54,854 nucleotides of DNA from Streptomyces sp. SM11 (GCF_002910905.1 NZ_NEUE01000073.1:1-54854); one strand, 5' to 3'; counted from the stretch's first letter, positions 1 through 8,217 are shown. Notes: generated by a model from the sequence alone, not told the origin. Made by a program: numbers and translations.

Positions 1-510
1 GAAGTTCTTCAGGAGCGCGTCGAGACCGCCGTCGAAGCCCTGCCCGACGGCGGCGAAGCGCCAGACGTCCTTCAGGTAGAAGTCGCCGAGCATCACCGCG
101 CGCTCGGTGGTGAACTCCGACCCGGTGAAGGCGTACCTCACCACTTCCTCACCGCCCGCGACGATCCGGATGTACCCCGGACCGATCTGGGACATCTGCC
201 CGGAACCGTCGAGCGTCGCGGTGAAGGAGAGCTTCTGGATGGCTGCCGGAATGCGGTCGAGCGTGACGCGGAAGGACTCGGTGTCACCGGACTGCGCACC
301 GAGGAGCTGGATGGACTCCTCGGGCGATTTCGGCTGGTTGAAGAAGATGAAGTACCGGTCGTCGGAGAGCTGCTCGTTGGCATCGAGGCCGAAGCAGCTG
401 ATGTCGAAAGTCAGCCCCGGGGCTGCGATCTGCACGCCTACGTACAGATCTGTCCCTGGCGTGAGATCACTGATCTTGGCCTTGTGGCCGCGTTGGAATT
501 CCCTGGCCAT
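1..510 (-). CDS. TerD-family stress/tellurium-resistance protein (3' end outside window)
   Basis: The first 170 codons read from the ATG at 510 and run off the left edge. The start MAREFQRGHKAKISDLTP and later GPGYIRIV and ERAVMLGDFY are typical of actinobacterial TerD-domain proteins (about 190 aa), so only some 20 C-terminal residues are missing. TerD-domain proteins are calcium-binding cytosolic proteins linked to tellurite, redox and membrane stress; Streptomyces has many paralogues, so a terD/terZ symbol is not assigned. A purine-rich GGGATGGGGGACGG lies upstream of the ATG. A plausible promoter is annotated at 554-584. It lies downstream of, and on the same strand as, the zinc protease, but the 120-bp gap and own promoter suggest a separate transcript. 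Confidence 0.9.
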   Translation of the reverse strand, partial: MAREFQRGHKAKISDLTPGTDLYVGVQIAAPGLTFDISCFGLDANEQLSDDRYFIFFNQPKSPEESIQLLGAQSGDTESFRVTLDRIPAAIQKLSFTATLDGSGQMSQIGPGYIRIVAGGEEVVRYAFTGSEFTTERAVMLGDFYLKDVWRFAAVGQGFDGGLDALLKNF

Positions 511-553
511 GCGTAACGACCGTCCCCCATCCCGAAGGTAAATGCGTCGCGTC

Positions 554-584
554 AGGCTAACCGCAAACAAGGACATCGGACCAA
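554..584 (-). promoter_or_regulatory. candidate promoter of the TerD gene
   Basis: On the minus strand TTGGTC (579-584) and TTAGCC/TAGCCT (554-560) are separated by 18-19 bases, about 45 bases before the TerD start. The hexamers resemble the vegetative HrdB consensus; the spacer is slightly long. Inference only. Confidence 0.35.
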
Positions 585-630
585 GCCGGTACACACCCGG
601 TACAGAATCGGCGAACGTGACCGGCCCCGG

Positions 631-1254
631 TCACTCCTCGCGGGCGGCGGGCAGGTGGGGCAGCTGATCGGCCGCCACCACACCCTCCAGATACCCGCGG
701 GCGCGCTCGGTGCGCGGGTACGCCTCCAGCAGCCGCCAGAACCCCGGACCGTGTCCGGGAACGAGCAGATGCGCCAGCTCGTGGAGGAGTACGTAGTCGA
801 CGACGTACTCCGGCATGCCCTGGAGCCGGTGCGAGAGCCTGATGCTGCCCTCGGCCGGGGTGCACGAGCCCCAGCGGGTGTTCTGGTTGGTCACCCAGCG
901 CACCGAGACAGGCCGGGCGCGGCCGTCGAAATACTGGGCGGACAGCCGCACGGCTCGCTCCGCGAGCTCGGTGTCGCCCAGGACCCGCTTGCTCTCCTGG
1001 GCCGCGAGCTTGTCCAGCATCACGCCCACCCAGCGCCGCTCCTCCGCCTCCGACATCCGGGCGGGGATGAGCACGATCGTGCGGCCGCCCTCCCGGTACG
1101 CGGAGACTGTTCTCCTGCGCCGGGTGCTCCTGCGGACCTCGACCGCGCTCGTCGCCGAAGCGCGGGGCGGATGGGCTGCCGCGCTGCGCTGATGGCTTCC
1201 GGCGCTGCGCGCGGGGGTCTCCCCGGCGAAGCCGGACGACGGGTCGGCGGGCAC
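631..1254 (-). CDS. M48/YgjP-like zinc metallopeptidase (SprT-like, DUF45)
   Basis: This 207-aa protein carries the zinc motif HELAH at about residues 158-162 followed by HLLVPGHGPGFW, giving a third histidine near 168; with the WGSC motif (NTRWGSC) this is the YgjP/DUF45 signature. Family members are predicted soluble zinc peptidases of unknown substrate. The GTG at 1254 is the only usable start before the conserved segment, but its ribosome site is weak. The first 45 residues are low-complexity and contain a GC-rich palindromic stretch near 1205-1240 that looks like a Streptomyces dispersed hairpin absorbed into the coding frame. It is divergent from the E1-like gene at 1503. Confidence 0.85.
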   Translation of the reverse strand: MPADPSSGFAGETPARSAGSHQRSAAAHPPRASATSAVEVRRSTRRRRTVSAYREGGRTIVLIPARMSEAEERRWVGVMLDKLAAQESKRVLGDTELAERAVRLSAQYFDGRARPVSVRWVTNQNTRWGSCTPAEGSIRLSHRLQGMPEYVVDYVLLHELAHLLVPGHGPGFWRLLEAYPRTERARGYLEGVVAADQLPHLPAAREE

Positions 1255-1336
1255 GCCACGACGTTACCCGCTGCCCATGGGGGAAGTCCCGCCCCGCGAA
1301 CGGTTCCGCGGCGGTCCACTCCGCAGCTTGCACCAT

Positions 1337-1363
1337 TTGAACGATTAAGGGCTTGAACGACTA
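1337..1363. repeat. direct repeat TTGAACGAYTA, 16-bp period, in a divergent promoter region
   Basis: TTGAACGATTA (1337-1347) and TTGAACGACTA (1353-1363) lie in the 248-bp gap between the divergent zinc protease and E1-like genes. The 16-bp period is not a full one-and-a-half turns but could serve as paired half-sites; the first copy could also act as a -35 for the E1-like gene. Apart from this the gap shows no gene. Confidence 0.5.
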
Positions 1364-1502
1364 GCACCCCGCGCCTGTGGACAACTCCGCTCACGGTTCG
1401 ACGCGGCCCCGCATTCTGGCGGAGGTCCTGCGGAAAAGGCTCCGCGGATCACCTGGTCCGCGAGCGCACCCGTGCCCGCGACACCACTCGGGGGGAGAGG
1501 TC

Positions 1503-2741
1503 ATGTATCCGATGCTGAAGCCCGCACTGCGTCGCGCCTGGCGCGGACGGAACACCGTGCAATTCGGTGTGACACCCGCACATGCCGTGACGCTCGGACC
1601 GGTGGACATCGCCACAGGGAGCTTTCTGGAACTGCTCGACGGCACACGTGGCCTGCCGCTCCTGCACGAGGAGGCACGCGCGTTGGACCTGCCGGAACGT
1701 CATGTGAACCTCCTGTTGGGACGGTTGGCGGAGGCAGGACTCCTGGACGACCCGAGGTCGGCCGGCCCGGGAGCGGATGCCCTGCGCAGGCGCGTCGAAG
1801 TGATGGACCGCCAACGTCCCGATGTGGCCTCGCTGTCGGTCGTCCGCCCCGACCCGGGCGGCAGCCTGCGCCAAATGGCGGCCCGGCGGGCGATGCGGGT
1901 CCAGGTGCGGGGAGCGGGCCGGGTCGGAGCGTCCATCGCCTCGGTGCTGTCCGGTGCGGGGGTGGGGCAGGTGGAAGTGCTCGACGGGGGCCGGGCCGAG
2001 CCCTGGGACGTGGCGCCCGGGGGCCTCCCGCCGGCGTCCGTGGGGGAACGGCGCGACGTGGCGGCCCGCCAGCTCGTCCGCCGGTCAGCACCGGGGCCCG
2101 CTCCCAGGCGAACGGGGGCGGACGGGGCAGGAGCGGGCCGCACGGGGACGAACGGAACGGGGCCGGAGCGTCCGGGAGGGGGCCCGGCAACCGCCGGAGC
2201 CAGGGCGGGGGCCGACCTGGCGGGGAGCGCCGGACAGCCCGGTCTGTCCCTGGTCGTCGTCGCTCCCCGGGACGGTCTCGCGGTGTACGCACCCGTCGTG
2301 GACACGGCCGGCCCCTGGATCGCTTCGGGCACTCCTCATCTCTACGCGGGGGTGATCGAGGCCACGGGATTGGTCGGCCCTCTTGTCCTGCCCGGGGGCA
2401 CCGGCTGCGCCGGCTGCCTGGAACTGCACCGTGCGGACCGGGATCCGCAGTGGCCCCGGATGCTGGCGCAGTGGCGTTCCGGGCGACGGGAAGCGGCGCC
2501 CGCCTGCGATCTGGCGCTCGCGACGGCGGTCGCCGGTCTCGCCGCGGCACACGCCCTCGCGTTTCTGGACGGGGACCTCCCGGCGAGTACCGGAACTCGC
2601 TGGGAGGCCGCCCTACCGCTGTTGGACTGGCGTTCCGAGCCGATCGGCCCACACCCGGAATGTTCCTGCGGGACGGCCGGAGGTGCCGGGAGGGAACGGG
2701 CCTCCGGTGGTGTTCCGGCACAGGACACAATGGCGGGGTGA
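1503..2741 (+). CDS. orphan E1-like (ThiF/TOMM cyclodehydratase partner-like) protein
   Basis: The start at ATG 1503 follows a strong GGGGGAGAGG site; 412 aa. The N-terminal 85 residues (KPALRRAWRGR, QFGVTP, ELLDGTRGLP) resemble the winged-helix peptide-recognition element found on E1-like partners of azole-RiPP cyclodehydratases. Next comes a Rossmann segment with RGAGRVGASIASVL, a low-complexity Gly/Pro/Arg/Ala linker of about 60 residues, then GGTGCAGCLELHRADRDP, which matches the CLRCldlhRtdrDP motif of that family. A C-terminal ECSCG adds further cysteines. No YcaO partner or precursor is adjacent, so the biochemical role is unknown. Streptomyces orthologues are usually annotated ThiF-family or TOMM leader-binding proteins. 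The downstream ABC1 kinase follows after 64 bp on the same strand and may be co-transcribed. Confidence 0.8.
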   Translation: MYPMLKPALRRAWRGRNTVQFGVTPAHAVTLGPVDIATGSFLELLDGTRGLPLLHEEARALDLPERHVNLLLGRLAEAGLLDDPRSAGPGADALRRRVEVMDRQRPDVASLSVVRPDPGGSLRQMAARRAMRVQVRGAGRVGASIASVLSGAGVGQVEVLDGGRAEPWDVAPGGLPPASVGERRDVAARQLVRRSAPGPAPRRTGADGAGAGRTGTNGTGPERPGGGPATAGARAGADLAGSAGQPGLSLVVVAPRDGLAVYAPVVDTAGPWIASGTPHLYAGVIEATGLVGPLVLPGGTGCAGCLELHRADRDPQWPRMLAQWRSGRREAAPACDLALATAVAGLAAAHALAFLDGDLPASTGTRWEAALPLLDWRSEPIGPHPECSCGTAGGAGRERASGGVPAQDTMAG

Positions 2742-2805
2742 CCGCCGTCGCCGGGGTGACACCGGAGACCCGAGCGGCACGGCAGTCTGGGAACTGGAGG
2801 GGCAC

Positions 2806-4254
2806 ATGTCTGATCTTCCCCGGAAGGCGGTTACGCGTACGGCCAAGCTGGCCGCGCTTCCGCTCGGCTTCGCCGGCCGTGCCACCTGGGGGCTGGGCAA
2901 GCGGATCGGCGGAAAGTCGGCCGAGCTGGTCGCCCGTGAGGTGCAGCAGCGCACGGCGGACCAGCTGTTCAAGACCCTGGGCGAGCTGAAGGGCGGGGCC
3001 ATGAAGCTGGGCCAGGCCCTCTCCGTCTTCGAGTCGGCTCTGCCCGAGGAAGTCGCCGGTCCCTACCGGGCCGCGCTGACCAAGCTTCAGGAGGCCGCGC
3101 CGCCGCTGCCCGCGCGCACGGTCCACGAGGTTCTCGCCGAGCGGATCGGGGAGGACTGGCGGGAGCATTTCCTGGAGTTCGAGGACACACCGGCGGCCGC
3201 CGCCTCGATCGGGCAGGTGCACCGGGCGGTGTGGCACGACGGCCGCGAGGTCGCCGTGAAGGTGCAGTATCCCGGCGCGGGCGAGGCGTTGCTCTCCGAC
3301 CTCGCCCAGCTCAGCCGTTTCGCCCGACTGCTCGGCCCGCTGGTCCCGGGGGTGGACGTCAAGCCGCTGATCAAGGAGCTGCGCGACCGGGCGTCGGAGG
3401 AGCTGGACTACGAGCTGGAGGCACAGGCGCAGCGGGAGCACGCGGCGGAGTTCACGGACGACCCGGATGTGGTGATCCCTCAGGTGGTGCACCAGTCCGA
3501 CCAGGTGCTGGTGACCGAGTGGATCGACGGGATCCCGCTGTCCGAGATCATCGCGGAGGGTACGGCGGAACAGCGGGACCGTGCGGGGCAGCTGCTGGCC
3601 CGCTTCCTCTTCTCCGGTCCGGCACGCACCGGGCTGCTGCACGCCGACCCGCATCCGGGCAACTTCCGGCTGCTGCCCCCGGCGGCGGACGACGCGGAGC
3701 ACCCGGAACACGCGGAGGAGGAAGGTGGCCCGGTCGACTCGTGGCGGCTGGGGGTGCTGGACTTCGGCACGGTCGACCGGCTTCCGGGCGGACTGCCGCG
3801 GACCATCGGCGATTCCTTGCGGCTGACGCTGGAGGGCGACGCGGCGGGGGTGTACGGGCTGCTGCGGGCAGAGGGCTTCGTGAAGGAGTCGATCGACCTG
3901 GATCCGGATGAGGTGCTCGACTACCTGCTCCCGATCATCGAGCCCACACAGGTGGAGGAGTTCACCTTCGGCCGGGGCTGGATCCGTGAACAGGCGGCCC
4001 GGATAGCCGATCCGCGCTCCCCCGCCCATCAGCTCGGCAGGCAGCTGAACCTTCCCCCGTCCTACGTCCTGATACACCGGGTGACGCTCAGCACGATCGG
4101 GGTGCTGTGCCAGCTCGGCGCGACGGTCCGGCTGCGTGACGAGCTCGAAGCGTGGCTGCCGGGGTTCCTCGCGGAGGACACGGATGCGGAGGCGACGGAG
4201 TACGCCGAGAAGGAGAGCGAGCCGGAGCCGGAGGGCGAGACCGTGGAGGCGTAG
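2806..4254 (+). CDS. ABC1/UbiB-family atypical kinase-like ATPase
   Basis: The ATG at 2806 follows CTGGAGGGGCAC; 482 aa. Hallmarks of the ABC1/COQ8 family are present: the KxGQ motif (MKLGQALS, residues 66-73), the Ala-rich loop AAAASIGQVH, catalytic lysine in VAVKVQYP, the ExD-type SEELDYELEA, HADPHPGN and LDFGTVDR. ABC1 proteins are ATPases or kinases acting on quinone or lipid metabolism at the membrane; Streptomyces uses menaquinone, so the substrate is not clear. The acidic C-terminal tail (EKESEPEPEGE) is variable in the family. The position between the E1-like gene and wblC matches the whiB7-linked ABC1 gene (Rv3197) of mycobacteria. Confidence 0.92.
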   Translation: MSDLPRKAVTRTAKLAALPLGFAGRATWGLGKRIGGKSAELVAREVQQRTADQLFKTLGELKGGAMKLGQALSVFESALPEEVAGPYRAALTKLQEAAPPLPARTVHEVLAERIGEDWREHFLEFEDTPAAAASIGQVHRAVWHDGREVAVKVQYPGAGEALLSDLAQLSRFARLLGPLVPGVDVKPLIKELRDRASEELDYELEAQAQREHAAEFTDDPDVVIPQVVHQSDQVLVTEWIDGIPLSEIIAEGTAEQRDRAGQLLARFLFSGPARTGLLHADPHPGNFRLLPPAADDAEHPEHAEEEGGPVDSWRLGVLDFGTVDRLPGGLPRTIGDSLRLTLEGDAAGVYGLLRAEGFVKESIDLDPDEVLDYLLPIIEPTQVEEFTFGRGWIREQAARIADPRSPAHQLGRQLNLPPSYVLIHRVTLSTIGVLCQLGATVRLRDELEAWLPGFLAEDTDAEATEYAEKESEPEPEGETVEA

Positions 4255-4300
4255 GCCGGGCCGGGGGCCGGAGGCGGGGTCGGGGGGGGCGGGTGGGCGG

Positions 4301-4504
4301 TCACCACCAGAGTGAGTCGAGGCGGCTCTCGATCGCGCGGATGTGGAGGCGCGCGCAGCCCTCACAGAAGTGGAGCCGGCGTCCGTCCTCCACGGCGCAG
4401 AGCCAGGTCGCAGGGGCCGTGTCGCCTTCGGCGGCGGTGCCGCAGCGGGCGCACACCACGCTTTCCGCAGCGGGTCGTTCGGGGGGATGCGTCTCCTCGT
4501 CCAC
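4301..4504 (-). CDS. small CxxC zinc-ribbon-like protein
   Basis: From the GTG at 4504 this encodes 67 aa with two cysteine pairs, CARC near residue 17 and CEGC near residue 46, flanking a short core and ending ESRLDSLWW. Four cysteines in this arrangement suggest a single zinc knuckle; no named family is recognised. GGGAGG abuts the GTG directly, which is too close for a normal Shine-Dalgarno, so the true start could be further upstream (the frame is open to 4600). It is convergent with the ABC1 kinase, 46 bp away. Confidence 0.6.
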   Translation of the reverse strand: MDEETHPPERPAAESVVCARCGTAAEGDTAPATWLCAVEDGRRLHFCEGCARLHIRAIESRLDSLWW

Positions 4505-4602
4505 CTCCCGACGATATCCCCGCGAACGGACGGTCGACGGCACAACGCACCGCGGGGCCGCCCGGATACGGACGGCCCCGCGGTGGGGTGATGGCTGCAC
4601 GG

Positions 4603-4866
4603 TCAGTGCATGACCGCCATGGCCAGCGCGCGGCGGGCGCGCAGCGAGGCGCGCTCCGCCCGGCGCTGCATCCGGCGGGCGGCGATCAGGCGGACCGACT
4701 GGCGGTCCCTCTGGGCCTCCCGCAGGCGGTCGTGCATATGCGCACGAGCCAGGGCTTCTGGGATGAGTTGCATTTCGCGGGTCCTGTTCTGACGCGAGTC
4801 GTTCGCGCCGATGATGGTGACGTCGGGGGTGGCGGAGCCGACGGGCTCCTTCGTGGGGGTGATCAT
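4603..4866 (-). CDS. small basic conserved hypothetical protein
   Basis: 87 aa from the ATG at 4866. The first 30 residues (MITPTKEPVGSATPDVTI) are uncharged to mildly acidic; the last 55 form a very Arg/Ala-rich helix (RRMQRRAERASLRARRALA). GC at third codon positions stays high from 4866, supporting this start over the internal ATG that would give 56 aa. It lies 92 bp downstream of wblC on the same strand and may be read through from it. The function is not recognised; the basic helix suggests nucleic-acid or ribosome contact, which is inference. Confidence 0.6.
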   Translation of the reverse strand: MITPTKEPVGSATPDVTIIGANDSRQNRTREMQLIPEALARAHMHDRLREAQRDRQSVRLIAARRMQRRAERASLRARRALAMAVMH

Positions 4867-4958
4867 TGGTGCCTGATTCCGGGGGTCATGGGTCTGGGGG
4901 CGGTCGATCGTTCCGAGGCGCAGTCTGCGTGTGGGGGTGGGGACCCCACAGGTCGCGG

Positions 4959-5327
4959 TCACGCTGCGACCGGGTTCTTGCGCGGACGGCCACGCGGACG
5001 CTTGCGGGCCACGACGACGCCCTGGACGAAGAGCTCGCCGCCCCAGACACCCCACGGCTCGCGGCGGTCCTTCGCCCCGGCGAGGCAGGCCTCGACGAGC
5101 GGGCAGGTGCGGCAGAGGGACTTGGCGTACTCCACGTCGGCCGGCGACTCGGCGAAGAAGACCTCCGGGTCGTAGGAGCGGCAGGGGACGGGCACGCCGA
5201 GGTTCTCGATGGCGTCGTCGAGCGCGGTGAGCGTGGTGAGCGGGGTCAAGGTGGAGTCCTCCGTGGAGCCGGGCGGCGAGATCGAGTCGGAAAGCGGTAC
5301 TGACGGGGCGTGCGTTTCGATGTGCAC
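4959..5327 (-). CDS. wblC: WblC/WhiB7 antibiotic-responsive iron-sulfur transcription factor
   Basis: 122 aa from the GTG at 5327, preceded by ACGAGGACACC. The four WhiB cysteines are C49, C72, C75 and C81 (CRTCPLVEAC), followed by GVWGG (93-97) and the C-terminal AT-hook RGRPRK (112-117) that distinguishes WhiB7/WblC from other Wbl proteins. It binds a 4Fe-4S cluster and the vegetative sigma factor and activates intrinsic-resistance genes (rRNA methylases, efflux, ribosome protection) when translation is inhibited; it autoactivates its own promoter. An in-frame ATG at 5444 would add 39 residues but lies inside the attenuator hairpin, so I reject it. Control is through the leader ORF and terminator annotated upstream. 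Confidence 0.95.
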   Translation of the reverse strand: MHIETHAPSVPLSDSISPPGSTEDSTLTPLTTLTALDDAIENLGVPVPCRSYDPEVFFAESPADVEYAKSLCRTCPLVEACLAGAKDRREPWGVWGGELFVQGVVVARKRPRGRPRKNPVAA

Positions 5328-5436
5328 GGTGGGTGGTGTCCTCGTCTGGTCGTGCCGGCCTGTTGGCCGGTTGGCGGCTGCTGGTACCAGGTCCTGCTTG
5401 TCCCGAGGCTCCTTCGTTCCGTCTCGTCCGTTCGGA

Positions 5437-5480
5437 CAAAACAAAAGGGCCGCGGATCCCGAGTGGGGTTCCGCGGCCCT
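5437..5480 (-). terminator. intrinsic terminator (attenuator) between uORF and wblC
   Basis: On the minus strand an 11-bp GC-rich stem (AGGGCCGCGGA with its complement, 5446-5456 and 5470-5480) extended by 3 bp across one mismatch, with a 5-nt loop, is followed directly by TTTTGTTTTG. A true U-tract is unusual in this genome, and the position after the uORF stop and 110 bp before wblC fits transcription attenuation. A second perfect 7-bp hairpin (5491-5509) overlaps the uORF stop codon at 5504-5506. Confidence 0.85.
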
Positions 5481-5503
5481 GAAGGCGCCGGCCTGATGCT
5501 GGA

Positions 5504-5833
5504 TCAGGCTGGATCACTCCAGGGTTCAGGCCCACGGAAGGCCCACATCGTGTGGTGCTGCTGCGTCTGCTTCTTGGCTCCGGCACCGGCTGCCGCAAAG
5601 GCATAGGCGTGAGCCTGTGCTGCCTTCGCTACTGCTGCTGCCGGTGCCTCGATCGGTCGCTCATTGCGCTCCCGCATCACGGGGAGGCTCGCCGGGGACA
5701 GCGGACGGGCGGCAGAGATGCCGGACAGACCGGTGGCGCGAAGCGAAGCAGCCGAGGAGCGGGTGAGGCCGAGCGAGCAGGCGGAGACGACCGAGAGATC
5801 GGTCATTTTCTGGGTTTCGATGATGCTGATCAC
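5504..5833 (-). CDS. wblC leader uORF
   Basis: 109 codons from the GTG at 5833, preceded by a near-perfect GAGAGGAGG with 8-nt spacing, which is stronger than most sites in the window. The peptide begins MISIIETQKMTDLSVV, is Ala/Arg-rich, and ends with KKQTQQHHTMW and a few more residues. Its stop lies 23 nt upstream of the attenuator stem. A uORF plus terminator upstream of whiB7/wblC is known to couple ribosome stalling by antibiotics to read-through. The peptide itself probably has no cellular role; its translation is the sensor. Confidence 0.8.
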   Translation of the reverse strand: MISIIETQKMTDLSVVSACSLGLTRSSAASLRATGLSGISAARPLSPASLPVMRERNERPIEAPAAAVAKAAQAHAYAFAAAGAGAKKQTQQHHTMWAFRGPEPWSDPA

Positions 5834-5947
5834 TTCAATCGCCTCCTCTCGGCGTCTCAGGGGGACCGGCCGGGACCGGTCCTGCGTATTCGGATAAGTA
5901 CAGCACGGAATCAGGGCTTCAGAGAAGTCGCTGTTCCCGTGGTTAAG

Positions 5948-5987
5948 AACCTATGGTGACGACTGGGGCGGGCGCAAACTATTTTCT
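5948..5987 (-). promoter_or_regulatory. wblC promoter with AT-rich activator site
   Basis: On the minus strand AGAAAATAGT (5978-5987) sits immediately upstream of TTGCGC (-35, 5972-5977), followed by TAGGTT (-10, 5948-5953) or ATAGGT with an 18- or 17-bp spacer. An A/T-rich box abutting the -35 hexamer is the arrangement recognised by the WhiB7/WblC AT-hook together with the vegetative sigma factor. The predicted transcript start near 5941 gives a leader of about 615 nt. Confidence 0.7.
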
Positions 5988-6000
5988 GGACGAGTTTTTC

Positions 6001-8217
6001 TCAGGTCTCGTCGATGCTCTCCTCGGGCTCGCCATCAACCGCTTCACCTGCGCAGATGGCCAGAACGTCGGTGCCGAAGCGGCTCAGCTTCCGGTTGCCG
6101 ACGCCGGCGATGACGACCAGCTCGCCCTCGGTGGACGGCACGGCCTCGGCGATCGCCATGAGGGTCTTCTCGGTGAACACGCAGAAGTCCGGCTGCCCCA
6201 GCAGGGCCGCCTGCCCGGCCCGCCAGTCGAGCAGCCGCCCGTACAGCCCCTCGTCCATGTCCGAGGGGCACTCCTCGCAGCGCATCAGTTTCATCTCGCC
6301 CGCGTCGGTGAGCGTCCGTCCGCAGACCCGGCAGCGCACCGGGCTCCTGGGTTTGCGCTCGACGGCCGGGGTCCGCTCGACGGCGGCCCGGCCGGTGCCC
6401 CGGTCGATTCCTCCGCCGCCGCCGGCCCCGCTCCGTGCGCCCGAGGCCGTCGAGCCCGGCCGGAGCCCGTTCAGGAAGCGGGTCGGCCGCCGGCTCGCCC
6501 GGCCGCCCGGTGACCGGGACAGCGCCCAGGAGAGCGAGAGGTGGACGCGGGCGCGGGTGATCCCGACGTACATCAGGCGCCGCTCCTCCTCGACCTGCTC
6601 GTCGGTCTTGGCGTAGGCGATCGGCATCATGCCCTCGGTCAGGCCGGCCAGGAACACGGCGTCCCACTCCAGGCCCTTCGCCGAGTGCAGCGAGGCCAGG
6701 GTCACCCCCTGGACCGTCGGGGCGTGCTGGGCGGCCGCCCGCTCGTCCAGCTCACGGACCAGGTCGGTCAGGGTCGCCCCGGGTTTCGCCGTCTCGAAGT
6801 CCTCCGCCAGGCGCACCAGCGCGGCCAGCGACTCCCAGCGGTCGCGCACGGCCCCCGATCCGGCGGGCGGACGGCTGGTCCAGCCCTTGGTGGAGAGCAC
6901 CGCCCGCACCTGGGACGGCAGCCCCTCCGCCTCGTCGAGCAGGGAGTCGTTGCGCCCGGCGCGGGCCGCGCCGCGCAGGGCGGTGCCCGCCTCGCGGACC
7001 TCGGCCCGCTCGAAGAACCGCTCGGCACCGCGCAGCTGGTAGGGCACCCCGGCGTCCGCGAGTGCCTGCTCATAGACCTCGGACTGGGAGTTGACGCGGT
7101 AGAGCACGGCGATCTCGCCGGCCGGCACGCCCGCGGCGATGAGGTCGCGGATGCGCCGGGCGGTGCCCTCGGCCTCGGTGGGCTCGTCGGGATACTCCGT
7201 GTAGACGGGCTCGGGGCCCTTGTCGCGCTGGGAGACCAGCTCCAGCCGGTGGTCGGCCGCCTTGCCGTGGGCCTGGCTCAACAGGCCGTTGGCGAGGTGC
7301 ACGACCTGGGGCGTCGAGCGGTAGTCCCGCACCAGCTTGACCACGGTCGCCCCGGGGTGGCGGGTGCGGAAGTTCAGCAGGTGGTCGGGGGTGGCCCCGG
7401 TGAACGAGTAGATCGTCTGGCTGGCGTCGCCGACGACGCAGAGATCGTCCCGGTCACCGACCCAGAGGTCGAGCAGCCGCTGCTGGAGCGGGCTCACGTC
7501 CTGGTACTCGTCGACGACGAAGTGCTGGTACTGGCCGCGCACGTGCTCGGCGATGTCGCCACGGTCCTGGAGGATGCCGACGGTGAGCAGCAGCACGTCC
7601 TCGAAGTCGATCACCGAGCGTTCACGCTTGAGCTGCTCGTACATCGAGTAGATCTGGGAGAGGACCGCCGGATCGCGGGGGGCGTCCCGCCGGGTCTTGG
7701 CGACCGCCGCCGGGTAGTCGGCGGGGACGGTCTGGGTGACCTTGGCCCACTCGATCTCGCTGGTGACGTCGCGCAGCTCGTTGCGGTCGAGCCGGAGCTG
7801 GCAGCGGGCGGCGGCCTCGGCGACCAGCTGGACCTTCCGCTCCAGCAGCCGGGGCAGCTCGCCACCGACTGCTTTCGGCCAGAAGTACTGGAGCTGTCGG
7901 AGGGCGGCGGAGTGGAAGGTCCGCGCCTGGACGCCGGTCGCGCCGAGCTGCCTGAGACGGCCGCGCATCTCTCCGGCGGCCCGGTTGGTGAAGGTGACGG
8001 CGAGCACGGTGGCCGGCTGGAGGATGCCCGCGCGCACCCCGTACGCGATGCGGTGGGTGATCGCACGGGTCTTGCCCGTACCGGCTCCGGCCAGCACGCA
8101 CACCGGTCCGTGCAGGGCGAGAGCCACCTCGCGCTGCTCGGGGTCGAGCCCGTCGAGCACGGCGTCCGGGGTCTCGGGAACCTGTGGGAAGAGGGTGGAG
8201 TGCGTTGCTGCTGTCAC
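6001..8217 (-). CDS. uvrD2: UvrD2-type SF1A ATP-dependent DNA helicase
   Basis: 738 aa from the GTG at 8217; the open frame continues upstream but homology starts with TAATHSTLFPQVPETPD. Motifs: Walker A LAGAGTGKTRAIT, Walker B/II VVDEYQDVSP, LHSAKGLEWDAVFLAG and VGITRARVHLSLSWA. After the motor come a tetracysteine patch (CRVCG and CEECP) and a C-terminal HRDC domain (VVIAGVGNRKLSRFG), the layout of mycobacterial UvrD2, a 3'-5' helicase in DNA repair and replication. It is divergent from mrx1 and lies directly upstream of the wblC promoter. Confidence 0.92.
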   Translation of the reverse strand: MTAATHSTLFPQVPETPDAVLDGLDPEQREVALALHGPVCVLAGAGTGKTRAITHRIAYGVRAGILQPATVLAVTFTNRAAGEMRGRLRQLGATGVQARTFHSAALRQLQYFWPKAVGGELPRLLERKVQLVAEAAARCQLRLDRNELRDVTSEIEWAKVTQTVPADYPAAVAKTRRDAPRDPAVLSQIYSMYEQLKRERSVIDFEDVLLLTVGILQDRGDIAEHVRGQYQHFVVDEYQDVSPLQQRLLDLWVGDRDDLCVVGDASQTIYSFTGATPDHLLNFRTRHPGATVVKLVRDYRSTPQVVHLANGLLSQAHGKAADHRLELVSQRDKGPEPVYTEYPDEPTEAEGTARRIRDLIAAGVPAGEIAVLYRVNSQSEVYEQALADAGVPYQLRGAERFFERAEVREAGTALRGAARAGRNDSLLDEAEGLPSQVRAVLSTKGWTSRPPAGSGAVRDRWESLAALVRLAEDFETAKPGATLTDLVRELDERAAAQHAPTVQGVTLASLHSAKGLEWDAVFLAGLTEGMMPIAYAKTDEQVEEERRLMYVGITRARVHLSLSWALSRSPGGRASRRPTRFLNGLRPGSTASGARSGAGGGGGIDRGTGRAAVERTPAVERKPRSPVRCRVCGRTLTDAGEMKLMRCEECPSDMDEGLYGRLLDWRAGQAALLGQPDFCVFTEKTLMAIAEAVPSTEGELVVIAGVGNRKLSRFGTDVLAICAGEAVDGEPEESIDET

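Noticed and set aside
1501..4545. Very long open frame on the minus strand (over 1000 codons)
   Set aside because: It is antisense to the E1-like and ABC1 kinase genes, is Arg/Pro-rich and lacks any domain; a GC-skew artefact.
5328..5444. Upstream ATG start for wblC adding 39 residues
   Set aside because: The ATG lies inside the attenuator terminator and the extra residues are not WhiB-like.
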